Origin: Deltaproteobacteria bacterium
GTDB lineage: Bacteria > Myxococcota_A > UBA796 > GCA-2862545
Direction: 5' to 3'
DNA length: 64,000 bases
NCBI GenBank assembly: GCA_006226595.1
Contig: SBGP01000031.1
Span: 1 to 64,000 of the forward strand
A program made the position numbers and the translations under genes. The notes below the pieces were generated by a model. It did not search any database. It was not told the DNA's origin and saw nothing but the letters and a program-made list of their open reading frames with translations. Positions 27,402 through 38,099 of the stretch are shown here, piece after piece. The first letter of the stretch is position 1, and each line of letters begins with the position of its first letter.

Positions 27402-29069
27402 CTAGACGGTGACGCCCGGGATCTTCACGCCCTTGGTACGCGCGACGTCCTCGGCGAGCTCGTAGCCGGCATCCACGTGGCGGATGACGCCCATGCCCGG
27501 GTCGCTGGTCAGCACGCGGTCGAGTCGCTCCTGCGCCTCGTCGGTGCCATCGGCGACGATGACCATGCCCGCGTGCAGGCTGTAGCCCATACCGACGCCA
27601 CCACCGTGGTGGAAGCTGACCCAGCTGGCACCGTTCACCGCGTTGATCAGGGCGTTGAGGATCGGCCAGTCGGCCACGGCATCGCTGCCGTCCTTCATCG
27701 CCTCGGTCTCGCGGTTCGGCGACGCCACGGAGCCACAGTCGAGGTGGTCGCGACCAATGACGATCGGCGCCTTCACCTTGCCGGTGCGCACGAGGTCGTT
27801 GAAGATGCGCCCGGCCTTGGCGCGGTCACCGTAGCCGAGCCAGCAGATGCGCGACGGCAGCCCCTGGAAGCGCACGCGCTCCTTGGCCATCGTCAGCCAG
27901 TTCGCGAGCGCGGTGTCCTCGGGGAAGGCCTCGAGCAGCGCCTGGTCGGTGGTGTAGATGTCCTCGGGGTCGCCGGAGAGCGCCACCCAGCGGAACGGGC
28001 CCTTGCCCTCGCAGAACAGCGGACGGATGTACGCGGGCACGAAGCCGGGGAACGAGAAGGCCCGCTCCTCGTCCATGCCGCCGTCCACCGCCATCGCGCG
28101 GAGGTTGTTGCCGTAGTCGAAGACGTGGCTGCCCTTCTCGCCGAACGCGACCATCGCCTCGGTGTGCGCGGCCATCGACAGCTTCGAGCGCCGCACGTAC
28201 TCCTCGGGATCGGACTCGCGCAGGGCCGCGGCCTCGTCGAGGCTCAGGCCGGCGGGCACGTAGCCGTTCAGCGGGTCGTGCGCGGAGGTCTGGTCGGTGA
28301 CGAGGTCCGGCACCCAGCCCATCTCGATCAGCTGCGGCAGCATCTCGGCACAGTTGCCGAGCACGGCCACGGACTTGGCCTCACCGGCCGCGGCGTAGGC
28401 CTTGACCCGGGCCACGCCGTCTTCGAGGCTGTCGGCCACCTCGTCGAGGTACTCGGTCTCGAGGCGACGCTGGATGCGGTGCGGGTCGACCTCGATGCAC
28501 AGGATCGCCGCGCCGGCCATCGTCCCGGCGAGCGGCTGCGCGCCGCCCATGCCACCGAGCCCACCGGTGAGGATCGTGCGCCCCTTCAGCGTGTCGGCGC
28601 CGAAGTGCTGCTTTCCAGCGGCCACGAAGGTCTCGTAGGTGCCCTGGAGGATGCCCTGGGTGCCGATGTAGATCCACGAGCCGGCCGTCATCTGGCCGTA
28701 CATCATGAGTCCGCGCTTCTCGAGCTCGCCGAAGTGCTCCCAGTTGGCCCACTTGCCGACCAGGTTGCTGTTGGCGATGAGCACGCGCGGCGCATCGGCG
28801 TGCGAGCGGAAGATGCCGACCGGCTTTCCGCTCTGCACGAGCAAGGTCTCGTCGTCGCCCAGGTCCTTGAGCGCGGCGAGGATGTTGTCGAAGGCCTGCC
28901 AGTTCCGGGCAGCCTTACCGGTACCTCCGTACACGACCAGGTCTTCCGGACGTTCGGCGACGTCCGGATCCAGGTTGTGCTGGATCATGCGGTAGGCGGC
29001 TTCCTGGACCCAGCCCTTGCAGGCGAGCTCGGTCCCGGTCGGCGGATGGACGACGCGGGGGCCCGACAT
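27402..29069 (-). CDS. hutU: Urocanate hydratase
   Basis: This NAD-dependent cytoplasmic enzyme converts urocanate to imidazolonepropionate in histidine degradation. The 555-residue length is typical. Family landmarks are [11 protein letters not shown] near residue 48, the NAD-binding [19 protein letters not shown] region, [15 protein letters not shown] with the conserved Cys near residue 410, and a [13 protein letters not shown] end. No other hut gene (hutH, hutI, hutG) is visible in the window. It follows a small protein by five bases and rpoZ, so it may be cotranscribed with them. Confidence 0.97.
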   Translation of the reverse strand: MSGPRVVHPPTGTELACKGWVQEAAYRMIQHNLDPDVAERPEDLVVYGGTGKAARNWQAFDNILAALKDLGDDETLLVQSGKPVGIFRSHADAPRVLIANSNLVGKWANWEHFGELEKRGLMMYGQMTAGSWIYIGTQGILQGTYETFVAAGKQHFGADTLKGRTILTGGLGGMGGAQPLAGTMAGAAILCIEVDPHRIQRRLETEYLDEVADSLEDGVARVKAYAAAGEAKSVAVLGNCAEMLPQLIEMGWVPDLVTDQTSAHDPLNGYVPAGLSLDEAAALRESDPEEYVRRSKLSMAAHTEAMVAFGEKGSHVFDYGNNLRAMAVDGGMDEERAFSFPGFVPAYIRPLFCEGKGPFRWVALSGDPEDIYTTDQALLEAFPEDTALANWLTMAKERVRFQGLPSRICWLGYGDRAKAGRIFNDLVRTGKVKAPIVIGRDHLDCGSVASPNRETEAMKDGSDAVADWPILNALINAVNGASWVSFHHGGGVGMGYSLHAGMVIVADGTDEAQERLDRVLTSDPGMGVIRHVDAGYELAEDVARTKGVKIPGVTV

Positions 29070-29074
29070 GCGAA

Positions 29075-29275
29075 CTACGCGTTGTCGCCGGACTCGTCAG
29101 CCAGACGGTCCGCGTACGGCGTGCTGAAACGGGTCTCGGTGTCGACCGCCTCGGAGGCCTCGTCCGGGAGGGACTCGAGGTGCGCCTTGTAGGCGGCGTT
29201 GTCGAGCTCGCCACGACGGGAGAGCGCCTTCACCACGCGGACATCCCAGTCACGCGCCTGCTTCTTGATCGCCAT
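29075..29275 (-). CDS. Small conserved-looking hypothetical protein
   Basis: This is a 66-residue soluble protein with a basic first half ([24 protein letters not shown]) and an acidic second half. It sits 12 bases after rpoZ and five bases before hutU, with GGAAGG before the ATG. I do not recognise a family. The charge split and position beside the omega subunit gene suggest a small regulatory or stress protein, but that is weak. Confidence 0.6.
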   Translation of the reverse strand: MAIKKQARDWDVRVVKALSRRGELDNAAYKAHLESLPDEASEAVDTETRFSTPYADRLADESGDNA

Positions 29276-29287
29276 GGGGTGCCTTCC

Positions 29288-29566
29288 TTAGATCTCGGGG
29301 GGGAGCTCGTCGTCGACGACGGGCGTGCTGGTGCGGCGGTCCGCCGGCATCCAGGTGTCGACCGCGAGCACGCGGGACTGGTCGATGCGCACGGCACCGG
29401 CAGCGATCTCGCGGAGCGCGTTGACGACTTCCTTGTTGTCATCCTCGAGCTCGATGAGGGCCTCGTTGCCCTTGAGCAGCTGCTTGGCCCGCTCGGCGGC
29501 CACGAGGACCAGGGAGAAGCGGTTGGGAACCTGCTCGAGGCAGTCTTCGACGGTGATGCGCGCCAT
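29288..29566 (-). CDS. rpoZ: DNA-directed RNA polymerase omega subunit
   Basis: The 92-residue protein matches the omega family: [30 protein letters not shown], then [14 protein letters not shown]. It helps assemble RNA polymerase and, in many bacteria, contributes to ppGpp binding. The Pro/Thr-rich C-terminal tail is longer than in E. coli. gmk or spoT, common neighbours, are not present; instead small genes and hutU follow. The 84 bases upstream separate it from a membrane protein gene on the same strand. Confidence 0.95.
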   Translation of the reverse strand: MARITVEDCLEQVPNRFSLVLVAAERAKQLLKGNEALIELEDDNKEVVNALREIAAGAVRIDQSRVLAVDTWMPADRRTSTPVVDDELPPEI

Positions 29567-29650
29567 GAACGACTCCGGTGGGTCCAGTGCGATCGGCGAA
29601 GCTGACGTCTGCGACGCCGATGCTGGAAGCTCGGGTGAGTAGCCGACCCG

Positions 29651-30037
29651 TCAGTCCTCGTCAACACGCGCCGGAGCGAGCAACCACAGTCCGATGCCCC
29701 CGAACCCCAGGAAGAAGCCCTGGCCTGCGGCAATCACCCCCCACCCCGCAGCCGACCACGAGGTCACCGGCATCGCCATGTACGGGCCGGCGATGGTCCA
29801 GATCTTGCGGCGCACCGTCCACAAGGTGGCGAGCACGCCCATGCCGTCGAACGCGACGAGCAGCAGCGGCAGCGCCATCATGAACAGTCCCGAGATCCGC
29901 CCGCGAAGCACGATGCGCACGCACGCGACGCTCCACACGATCACCCCGATCGCGAAGATCGGCGTGCCGAAGAGCAGCGAAGCCAGGTGCCACGGCGTCG
30001 GACCCGAGAAGAAGCGCCGCAGGCGCCGCAGGACCAT
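29651..30037 (-). CDS. Small integral membrane protein
   Basis: The 128-residue protein has four likely membrane spans (LLFGTPIFAIGVIVWSV, LFMMALPLLLVAFDGMGVL, a short one near residue 90, GVIAAGQGFFLGFGGIGLWLL) and a basic N-terminus (LRRLRRFF). No domain is recognised. Its ATG overlaps the upstream stop by one base (TGATG), so it is coupled to the gene at 30037-30624. Confidence 0.65.
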   Translation of the reverse strand: MVLRRLRRFFSGPTPWHLASLLFGTPIFAIGVIVWSVACVRIVLRGRISGLFMMALPLLLVAFDGMGVLATLWTVRRKIWTIAGPYMAMPVTSWSAAGWGVIAAGQGFFLGFGGIGLWLLAPARVDED

Positions 30038-30624
30038 CAGTCCTCCACCGGCTCGCCACCCGGGAGGATCAGACCCCGGCGCAGCAGTCGGGCCCTGGCC
30101 TGCTCGGAGCCGGTCTCGACCCAGCGCTCGTACAGCTGCACCAGCGGATCGGGGTGCTCGCCAGTGTGGCTGTCGCGCACGGTGCCGATCACGCGCACAC
30201 AGGAGTCGAACTGCAGCGACAGCTCGTGGAACACGGGACCGAAGGCATCGGCGAACCAGGCCTTGAGCACGACATCGGTGCGGTGGTACGCCGCCTTGCC
30301 CATCGACGCGTAGTAGTCGGGGCCGACGATGCGCCGGGTCAGGCTCTCGTGGAAGTAGCCGAGCAGATACAGCGCCCTGTCCCCGAGCTCGCGGTAGGTC
30401 GCCGCCTGCTCGCCCGGCGGCGCGAGGGCCGCGCGCCCATGGAGCTCGGCGAGGGTTGTCTCCGGCGGAGCAGGGCGATCGGCGCGCGCACGCTCGGTGA
30501 GCAGCGAGGCGAGGTACAGCCGCGTGTCGTCCGCGAGATCCAGGCCCTCGCGGTCGATCGCGTCGTCCACGCGCTCGTGGAAGTGATCGAAAAGGTTGGA
30601 AGCCGACATCACAGCCGTCGACAC
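30037..30624 (-). CDS. Hypothetical helical protein upstream of membrane protein
   Basis: The 195-residue soluble protein is mostly helical (LFDHFHERVDDAIDREGL, YLASLLTERARA, YRELGDRALYLLGYFHESL). I do not recognise the family; the phrase ATYRELGDRALYLLGYF is typical of conserved myxobacterial proteins of unknown role. GTG at 30624 is chosen because AGGAGG lies six bases upstream; an ATG six codons later is the alternative and the longer open frame has no such site. It is transcribed away from groES. Confidence 0.68.
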   Translation of the reverse strand: MSTAVMSASNLFDHFHERVDDAIDREGLDLADDTRLYLASLLTERARADRPAPPETTLAELHGRAALAPPGEQAATYRELGDRALYLLGYFHESLTRRIVGPDYYASMGKAAYHRTDVVLKAWFADAFGPVFHELSLQFDSCVRVIGTVRDSHTGEHPDPLVQLYERWVETGSEQARARLLRRGLILPGGEPVED

Positions 30625-30927
30625 GCGTCCTCCTTCTCCAGTGCGCTGGGCACCCGCTCGATCGGTTGCCGGGAGGATCGCACGAATCGCTCGACCGCGC
30701 GTCGATCCCGGCACGTCGCGAACAGCGTCCGTGCGCGGTTGTTCCGCCTGGCAGGGCGGCTTTCGATCCTGAGTTGGCAAGTGCCCCTTGACGGTCCTCG
30801 GGCGGTGGCTACGTCAGCCCTCCCCAGGGAGGGGCCACCGCTGCGGTGCGTCCGCTTCCGAGACCGACTGTGAACTTCCACGCCGAGATCGTAGACGCTC
30901 GGCGAGGGCAACCGCAAGGAGAGCACC
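30625..30927. promoter_or_regulatory. Divergent intergenic region upstream of groES with a dyad
   Basis: No gene is seen in these 303 bases. A TTGACG at 30789-30794 could be a -35 element, but no convincing -10 follows. A dyad CCCTCCC-CA-GGGAGGG lies at 30818-30833 and could be an operator. The HrcA/CIRCE inverted repeat (TTAGCACTC-N9-GAGTGCTAA) is absent. A purine-rich AAGGAGAG precedes the groES start. Confidence 0.5.
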
Positions 30928-31218
<291 letters not shown>

Positions 31219-31226
31219 CCGCCTGC

Positions 31227-31245
31227 GGGCCGCTTCGCGCGGCCC
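31227..31245 (+). terminator. Hairpin between groES and groEL (attenuator-like)
   Basis: A perfect seven-base stem GGGCCGC / GCGGCCC with the loop TTCGC follows the groES stop by eight bases. It has no T run, so partial termination or an mRNA processing site is more likely than full termination. Confidence 0.5.
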
Positions 31246-31352
31246 CTCGCTGGAACGCGTTCACGCATCACCCCTTCAAACCGCGCGGTGGCCTGCCGGT
31301 TCCCGCGCACCCCAACTTCGGCGCAGTCGCGCCGCACTGAATGGAGCCACCC

Positions 31353-33005
<1,653 letters not shown>

Positions 33006-33025
33006 TCCCCACCCCCACCCCTCGA

Positions 33026-33056
33026 GGCCCCGGCGGACCCCGCGTCTTCCGGGGCC
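33026..33056. terminator. Intrinsic terminator after groEL, usable in both directions
   Basis: An eight-base stem GGCCCCGG / CCGGGGCC encloses a 15-base loop and is followed by TTCGTGCG. It lies between groEL and the convergent gene ending at 33073, so it could stop transcription from both sides. Confidence 0.7.
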
Positions 33057-33072
33057 TTCGTGCGTCTGGGCC

Positions 33073-33612
33073 TCAGCCCCCCACGAACCGCGCGGTCAGG
33101 TGCAGCGCGAGCGCCGCCGTCTCGAGCTCGTAGCGGCGGTACTCGTCCTCATCCGTGAGCATCACCTGCCGTGGCACCACCTGGACCGTGAGGGTCGGTC
33201 CCTCCAGGGTCACGTGACTGCCGCGGAGATCGTTGGCTCGCGTGTCGCGGAGAAGGCCGATCAGCGCGGACTGCACACCCTCCGACGCGAGCACGCTCCT
33301 CGCGGTGGCGGCGTCGGACGTACGCACGTAGACGAGCTGGTCGAAGCTGGGGTCGCCGACCTGCACCTCGGAGGAGAACAGCTTCATCGCCTTGTGGTGC
33401 AGCATCTCGGGCACGCACTGCAGGCGAAAGTCCGCGGGCGCGCCGGGGATGCCGAGTCCCGCGTTGAAGGCGCCGAGCGTGCGCGCGAACTCGGCGGGAA
33501 CGCCACGTCCAGCGAGTGCCGCGCTCGGATCCGAAGTGAGGCACACCGCGCACAGGTCGAGCCCCGAGAAGCGCTGATCGGCCGGTTCGCCACACAGCGC
33601 ACAGGCACTCAC
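33073..33612 (-). CDS. Hypothetical protein with N-terminal zinc-ribbon-like Cys pairs
   Basis: The 179-residue protein starts MSACALCGEPADQRFSGLDLCAVCL, with two CxxC pairs that could bind zinc. A helical part (MLHHKAMKLFSSEVQVGDP) and a beta-rich part (HVTLEGPTLTVQVVPRQVML) follow. No catalytic motif is visible. The GTG start at 33612 overlaps the upstream SRPBCC-like gene's stop by four bases (GTGA). Function unknown. Confidence 0.65.
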   Translation of the reverse strand: MSACALCGEPADQRFSGLDLCAVCLTSDPSAALAGRGVPAEFARTLGAFNAGLGIPGAPADFRLQCVPEMLHHKAMKLFSSEVQVGDPSFDQLVYVRTSDAATARSVLASEGVQSALIGLLRDTRANDLRGSHVTLEGPTLTVQVVPRQVMLTDEDEYRRYELETAALALHLTARFVGG

Positions 33613-34250
33613 TCCCCCTCCGCCGGCGGGGCCGCCATCAGGTCGCGCATCATCGTGTCGCGGAGCTGCTGGCGAAGCGCTTCCTGCTCGGCCAGCGACG
33701 CCTGGACCTCCTTGCCCTTCGCGGCGAGGTTCTTCAGACCATGGGCGAAGTCGGGACCGAGCATGCTGTCCATGTCCGCGAACATGCCGAACAGCTTGGC
33801 GCCGAAGTCCTGGTCCTGCTCCATCGACCAGGTGACCAGGTTGCCCTTCTTCGCCTTCGCCGCGGGCTCGATGGTGAGCGTGGAGGTGGCCACTCCCTCC
33901 CACGGCTCGAAGAACTCGAGGCGGGTCACGACCTTCTTGTTGGGCACGACCTCGATGATCGTCATCTTGCCCTTGCCGACGTCCTCGTTGCCCTCCCAGG
34001 CCATCCACGCGCCCACGCCGGAGGTCTCGTCGGACCAGGTCGTCTTCTGGTCCGGGTCCTTCTCGCTCCACGGGTCCCAGGTCTTGTACGCCTCGAGGTC
34101 GACAGCGAGGTCGTAGAGCACCTCGGCCTCGACCTTCATCGTGCGCGAGCGCTCGATGTGCAGGACGTCGGGCTGGTTGTCGGCCTGCACGCCGATGATC
34201 GTCGCGCAGATCGAGAACACCGCGAACAAGCCGAACAGGATCTGGCGCAT
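33609..34250 (-). CDS. SRPBCC/polyketide-cyclase-like exported protein
   Basis: The 213-residue protein starts with a hydrophobic signal or anchor (MRQILFGLFAVFSICATIIGV). The body resembles SRPBCC (START-like) lipid-binding domains: VEAEVLYDLAVDLEAYKTWDPWSEKDP, then TTWSDETSGVGAWMAWEG and VVTRLEFFEPWEG. Such proteins bind hydrophobic ligands. A helical tail with Gln/Arg (EQEALRQQLRDTMM) follows. AGGCTCC precedes the start. It lies 29 bases downstream of the ArsM gene in the same direction. Confidence 0.75.
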   Translation of the reverse strand: MRQILFGLFAVFSICATIIGVQADNQPDVLHIERSRTMKVEAEVLYDLAVDLEAYKTWDPWSEKDPDQKTTWSDETSGVGAWMAWEGNEDVGKGKMTIIEVVPNKKVVTRLEFFEPWEGVATSTLTIEPAAKAKKGNLVTWSMEQDQDFGAKLFGMFADMDSMLGPDFAHGLKNLAAKGKEVQASLAEQEALRQQLRDTMMRDLMAAPPAEGE

Positions 34251-34279
34251 GGAGCCTCCGCGGGGAGGCTACCCGAGGC

Positions 34280-35248
34280 TCAGCAGCAGCCGCCACCCGC
34301 GTAGTGCCAGGTGCGCGGCGTCACGAACAGGTCGGGCAGGTCGAGGGACTCGAGCGCGCCCCCGGTCTTGTCGCACACCCCGAGCGGCACGTCGCGCACG
34401 AGGTCGTGCCCCTTGCCATCGCTCCACAGCTCGTCGTCGCCCGTCCAGATCGCGAAGCGACCGGTGAAGATGCACGCGCCATCCGCGGGCACCGGCGTCT
34501 TGTACGCGACGACCTCGACGCTCTCGAGGAGGATGTTCTCGGGCACGTCGTAGCGACGCTTGTCGAGCATGCGGTACGGGCGACGGGCGCGGACCTCGAT
34601 GGTGCCAAAGCCGGTCTCGACGAGCAGGTCAAGGTAGTCCTGGAGCGGGATCGCACCGGAGATGCACTGCGCGCGCAAGCGCTCGTCGTTGCGCAGCGCC
34701 TCCGGAATCGGCTTGTCGCAGACCGGGTCCGACAGCGACAGGGCGCCGCCCTCGCGGAGCACGCGATGCGCCTCGGACAGCGCCTTCTTGAGCTCGGCGT
34801 CGCGGAACACGTTGAACAGGCAGTTCTGCGCGACCAGCGCCACCGAGCCGTCCTCGACGGGCAGGTCCAGGGCATCGCCGTGACGCACCTCGACCATGTC
34901 GTCGACCAGCCAGGGGTTCAGGGTCTTCGCGACCCCGAAGTTGCGCCGGCAGGTCTCGATCATCTCCGGCACCGTGTCGACGCCGATCACCGCGCCGGGG
35001 CGACGCGCGAGCGACGCGAACTGCAGCAGCTCGAGCCCACCGCCGACGCCGATGTACAGGATGGGCCCGTCCTTCGGGATGTCGCGCGGCTGCACGGTCG
35101 TGCCGCAACCGTAGTTCATCTCCCACATGATCTCGGGGACCTCGAGGTCGGGGAGGTTCCACGGCGGCGTGGAGATGCAGCAGAGCTGGTTGTCCGGCGC
35201 CTCGGCGGCGGCCTTGTATACATCGTGCACGGTGTCGAGGTAGCTCAT
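34280..35248 (-). CDS. arsM: Arsenite methyltransferase ArsM, arsenosugar-biosynthesis type
   Basis: The 322-residue SAM-dependent methyltransferase has YIGVGGGLELLQFA at residues 65-78 as the SAM motif. A Cys pair lies at C23-C24 and C48 is in NYGCGTT. Further Cys lie in AQNCLFN and SDPVCDKP, and the protein ends GGGCC. The close match of MSYLDTVHDVYKAAAEAPD, NCLFNVF, RARRPYRMLDKRRYD and the GGGCC end to the arsenosugar-type ArsM of cyanobacteria and others is from memory. It methylates trivalent arsenic via Cys thiolates. The usual partner ArsS (radical SAM) is not in the window. It could produce methylarsenicals or feed an arsenosugar pathway coded elsewhere. Confidence 0.85.
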   Translation of the reverse strand: MSYLDTVHDVYKAAAEAPDNQLCCISTPPWNLPDLEVPEIMWEMNYGCGTTVQPRDIPKDGPILYIGVGGGLELLQFASLARRPGAVIGVDTVPEMIETCRRNFGVAKTLNPWLVDDMVEVRHGDALDLPVEDGSVALVAQNCLFNVFRDAELKKALSEAHRVLREGGALSLSDPVCDKPIPEALRNDERLRAQCISGAIPLQDYLDLLVETGFGTIEVRARRPYRMLDKRRYDVPENILLESVEVVAYKTPVPADGACIFTGRFAIWTGDDELWSDGKGHDLVRDVPLGVCDKTGGALESLDLPDLFVTPRTWHYAGGGCC

Positions 35249-35333
35249 CGGCGGGTGCTCCTGGCGGGCGAGGTCCGTGGGAGACTGCCTTGACGCGCTT
35301 CCGTTACGCGGGCAAGGGGAACCGGGAGGTTCG

Positions 35334-36242
35334 ATGAGCGAGGACGACGTCTGGGCCGCAGAGGCCGCATCCGCCGAAGAAGACTTCGGTCCCTGCGAGT
35401 TCGACGCCGAGCGCGCCGCCAAAGCCGTGAAGGTCGACCACTTCATGCTCTGGGGCCTGAAGTTGTTCCAGAACGCGCCCATTCCGCTGATCCTCGGCGG
35501 ACTGGCCCTGTGGTTCGTCGGGCTGATCGCCGGTGTGCTCGCCCAGTTCGCGAACCTCGGCGGCTCCCTCGCGGGCTCGCTCTCCGGCGACCCGATGATG
35601 CAGCAGGCCCTGTCCACGCTCGCGCAGTCCGTGGCCCAGCTCGCCGCCGCCCCGTTCCTGTGGATCGCGACCGCCGCGATCATCACCGCCGCCGCCCGCG
35701 CCGTGGTCTTCGACGACACCGAGTGGAAGGCCGTGATGCCGTCCGCTTCGAGCATCCTCGCGGTGTTCGTGTCGCAGATCGCCCTGTTCGTCGCGATCCA
35801 GATCCCGCTGTCGCTGGTCCTCGGCGGTGCCGGAGCGCTCGGCTACGCCGCCGCGGGCAACGTGTTCGAGGAGCAGATCCTCTACGCCGCCGGCGCCGTG
35901 ATCGCCGTCTTCGCGCTGCTCGCGATCCCGCTGATCTACCTGGGCCTGCGCCTCAAGTACGTGCTGCCCGCCGCAGTCATCGAGGGTGACGGCATCGCCG
36001 CCATCCGCGCCAGCTGGAAGCTCACTTCCGACTTCGGCGTGCTCGGCCACACCTTCCTGTTCCTGCTCGTCGAGATCGGCCTCGGGCTCGTCAACGTGGC
36101 GCTGTGTTGCTTCCTGGGCCTTCCGTCCGTGATCATCACGCCCTTCGTGCAGGGCGGCATGACCGCCGTGTACCTGCGCGCGACGCGCCCGGACGCCGTG
36201 CTCGCGTCGTCTGGCTTCTACGATGAGCCTGTCGAAGCCTGA
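35334..36242 (+). CDS. Polytopic membrane protein of unknown function
   Basis: The 302-residue protein has an acidic N-terminus (MSEDDVWAAEAASAEEDFG) and about six membrane spans, including LILGGLALWFVGLIAGVLA, LWIATAAIITAAARAVVF, FVSQIALFVAIQIPLSLVLG and LLAIPLIYLGLRLKYVLPAAV. A cytoplasmic DGIAAIRASWKLT segment, seen in DUF975-like and YciC-like proteins, sits between late spans. GGGAGG lies before the ATG at 35334. No transport motif is recognised. Confidence 0.7.
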   Translation: MSEDDVWAAEAASAEEDFGPCEFDAERAAKAVKVDHFMLWGLKLFQNAPIPLILGGLALWFVGLIAGVLAQFANLGGSLAGSLSGDPMMQQALSTLAQSVAQLAAAPFLWIATAAIITAAARAVVFDDTEWKAVMPSASSILAVFVSQIALFVAIQIPLSLVLGGAGALGYAAAGNVFEEQILYAAGAVIAVFALLAIPLIYLGLRLKYVLPAAVIEGDGIAAIRASWKLTSDFGVLGHTFLFLLVEIGLGLVNVALCCFLGLPSVIITPFVQGGMTAVYLRATRPDAVLASSGFYDEPVEA

Positions 36243-36328
36243 GCCGCATGGCGCGTTGATCCGACGCGCCGGCTAGGGCATGATAGGTCTGTTCCAAGCG
36301 CCCCTCCTCGGCGCAAGCGGAGTGCGAC

Positions 36329-37171
36329 ATGGCCAAGCTCGAAGATCCCTGGGGCAACTACCACTTCACCCTCGAACTCGATGGCACCGAGGTCGGGCGG
36401 TTCATGGAGTGCTCGGGACTGAAGTCCACCGCCGAGGTCTTCGAGATCGAGGAGGGCGGCTTCAACGGCGGCAAGCGCAAGGTCGTCGGCCGCAGCAAGT
36501 GGGACAACATCGTCCTCAAGTTCGCGACCTCGGCGTCGACCGCGCTCGTCGAGTGGCGAGACAAGTACCTGCAGGACCAGTTCACCGATCGCGCCAACAC
36601 GACCGGCTGCGTCGTCGTGCGCGACAACGCCGGCGAAGAGCTGCGTCGCTACAACTTCGTCGGCTGCTGGCCGGTGTCGTGGGAGGGCCCGTCGTTCAAC
36701 TCCGGCGGCTCCGACCTCGCGATCGAGTCCCTCGAGATCGCCCACGAGGGCATCTACATCGACGGCGCCAAGCCGCCGCCGCCGCAGACGGCCCAGCCGC
36801 TGCCCGAGAAGCTCGAGACCCCGCCGGTCCAGTTCGAGTACGACTCCGACGTGCTCACCGACGACGGTGAGGACGTGGTCGACGACGTTGCGGATCAGCT
36901 GGAGGATCACCCCGAGGTCGAGGTGATCTACATCGAGGGTCACGCGAGCAGCGAGGGCAGCGACGCGTACAACCTCAAGCTCTCCCAGGAGCGTGCCGAC
37001 GCCGTGAAGGCGCGCATGGAGAAGCAGAACCCGAACGTGAAGTACATCGCGATCGGCTACGGCGAGTCCCACCCGGTCGCCTCGAACTCCACCGAGGCCG
37101 GGCGCTCCCAGAACCGCCGCGTCGAGTTCTGGCAGACCCCGCGCTCGGGCAAGCGCCCGGGCGAGCTCTAG
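36329..37171 (+). CDS. Contractile-tail tube protein (gp19-like) fused to OmpA C-terminal domain
   Basis: The 280-residue protein joins two domains. Residues 1-150 match the tail-tube family of phages and extracellular contractile injection systems (T4 gp19-like): DPWGNYHFTLELDGTEVGRF, CSGLKSTAEV, GGFNGGKRKVVGRSKW and WRDKYLQD. After a Pro-rich linker, residues 170-270 are an OmpA-like peptidoglycan-binding domain with IEGHASSEGSDAYNLKLSQERA, IGYGESHP and the end NRRVEFW. No signal peptide is visible. No sheath, baseplate or other tail gene is nearby. Tail tubes form hexameric rings, so this could be a ring-forming cell-wall protein or the lone remnant of a system coded elsewhere. Confidence 0.85.
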   Translation: MAKLEDPWGNYHFTLELDGTEVGRFMECSGLKSTAEVFEIEEGGFNGGKRKVVGRSKWDNIVLKFATSASTALVEWRDKYLQDQFTDRANTTGCVVVRDNAGEELRRYNFVGCWPVSWEGPSFNSGGSDLAIESLEIAHEGIYIDGAKPPPPQTAQPLPEKLETPPVQFEYDSDVLTDDGEDVVDDVADQLEDHPEVEVIYIEGHASSEGSDAYNLKLSQERADAVKARMEKQNPNVKYIAIGYGESHPVASNSTEAGRSQNRRVEFWQTPRSGKRPGEL

Positions 37172-37194
37172 TACCCACCTACTCGGCTCCACCG

Positions 37195-37212
37195 ACCGAC
37201 AGAGAACTGTCG
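37195..37212. terminator. Short perfect hairpin after the tail-tube/OmpA gene
   Basis: CCGACAG-AGAA-CTGTCGG is a seven-base stem with a tetraloop, 24 bases after the stop. It has no T run. It could end the upstream transcript or serve as an operator for the grpE gene. Confidence 0.5.
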
Positions 37213-37217
37213 GCACG

Positions 37218-37245
37218 GTTGTCACTCTGACGCTCGGGTCTACGT
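37218..37245 (+). promoter_or_regulatory. Candidate promoter of grpE
   Basis: TTGTCA and TACGTT are separated by 16 bases and lie 25 bases before the grpE start. The match to the vegetative consensus is moderate, and no heat-shock sigma motif was recognised. Confidence 0.35.
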
Positions 37246-37269
37246 TTTCCGTGAAGACACGGAGGACGC

Positions 37270-38085
37270 ATGTCCCGACGTATGAGACATCCGATGGCGG
37301 GCCCGCAGGTCGTCGACCTGGAGACGGCCCGCCGCGCGGTGGCCCAGGTGGCCGCCGAGCGTGACGCGTTGTCGCGGCAGCTCGAGCGCTCGCAGAGCGC
37401 CGTGGGCTCGCTGCGTCGACAGCTCGATGCGCGCGAGCAGGAGAACGCGCACCTCGCCCACGCCCTGCGTGCGGTCGAGGCGCGTCACGACAGCCCCGAT
37501 CCGGCTCGTCTCGAGCAGATGGCCGAGGAGCGTCGCGAGCTGCTCGCCCAGCTGCGCGAGTCCGAGCGCGAGCGCGAGCACCTGCGCGAGGCACGTGCCG
37601 AAGCCCTCGCCGCCCGCGATGCCGAGCGCGCGGCCCGACAGGCCGCCGAGGCCGCCGCCATCGAGCTGCGCGACTGCGCGCCCGAGGCGGACCGCATCCA
37701 GCGCCTGGCCGCGGACCTCGAGAACGTGCGCCGGCGCCAGGCCACCGCCATCCGCCAGGGGGTCGAACAACAGACCGACCACCTGCTCGTGGCCATGGCC
37801 AGCGTGCGCGACTCGGTGCAGCGCGCCATCGACGCCCTCCCCGAGACCTCGGGGGCCTGGTACGACGGCCTGCTCGCGGTGCTCGCGCGCATCGACAGCG
37901 TGCTCGCGCGCGAGGGCGTGAGCCGCACCGGCGCCAGGGGCGAGCACTTCGACCCACAGCTGCACGAAGCGGTGGGCACCGTCGACGGCGATGCCCCGAA
38001 CCTCGTGCGCGAGACCGTGAGCAGCGGCCTGGTCCGAGAGGACGGACGGGTCGTGGTCCCCGCCAAAGTCCTCGTCACCGCATGA
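37270..38085 (+). CDS. grpE: GrpE-like nucleotide exchange factor with long coiled coil
   Basis: The C-terminal third carries the GrpE signature: a helix with [16 protein letters not shown], then [15 protein letters not shown] and [21 protein letters not shown]. The preceding about 150 residues form a coiled coil rich in Arg, Glu and Ala ([30 protein letters not shown]). This is much longer than in E. coli GrpE (197 residues in all), bringing this protein to 271. GrpE releases ADP from DnaK. ACGGAGGAC precedes the ATG. dnaK itself is absent from the window. dnaJ-like and CbpM-like genes follow directly. Confidence 0.88.
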   Translation: MSRRMRHPMAGPQVVDLETARRAVAQVAAERDALSRQLERSQSAVGSLRRQLDAREQENAHLAHALRAVEARHDSPDPARLEQMAEERRELLAQLRESEREREHLREARAEALAARDAERAARQAAEAAAIELRDCAPEADRIQRLAADLENVRRRQATAIRQGVEQQTDHLLVAMASVRDSVQRAIDALPETSGAWYDGLLAVLARIDSVLAREGVSRTGARGEHFDPQLHEAVGTVDGDAPNLVRETVSSGLVREDGRVVVPAKVLVTA

Positions 38086-38099
38086 GCCGTGGAGGCCCC

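Noticed and set aside
30625-30927. Sigma-54 promoter before groES
   Set aside because: TTGGCAAGTGCCCCTTGAC looks similar, but the GG to GC spacing is wrong and the -12 GC is missing.
36329-37171. Part of a type VI secretion or prophage tail cluster
   Set aside because: No sheath, baseplate, spike, ATPase or lysis gene is near. The neighbours are a membrane protein and grpE, so only the single fusion protein is reported.
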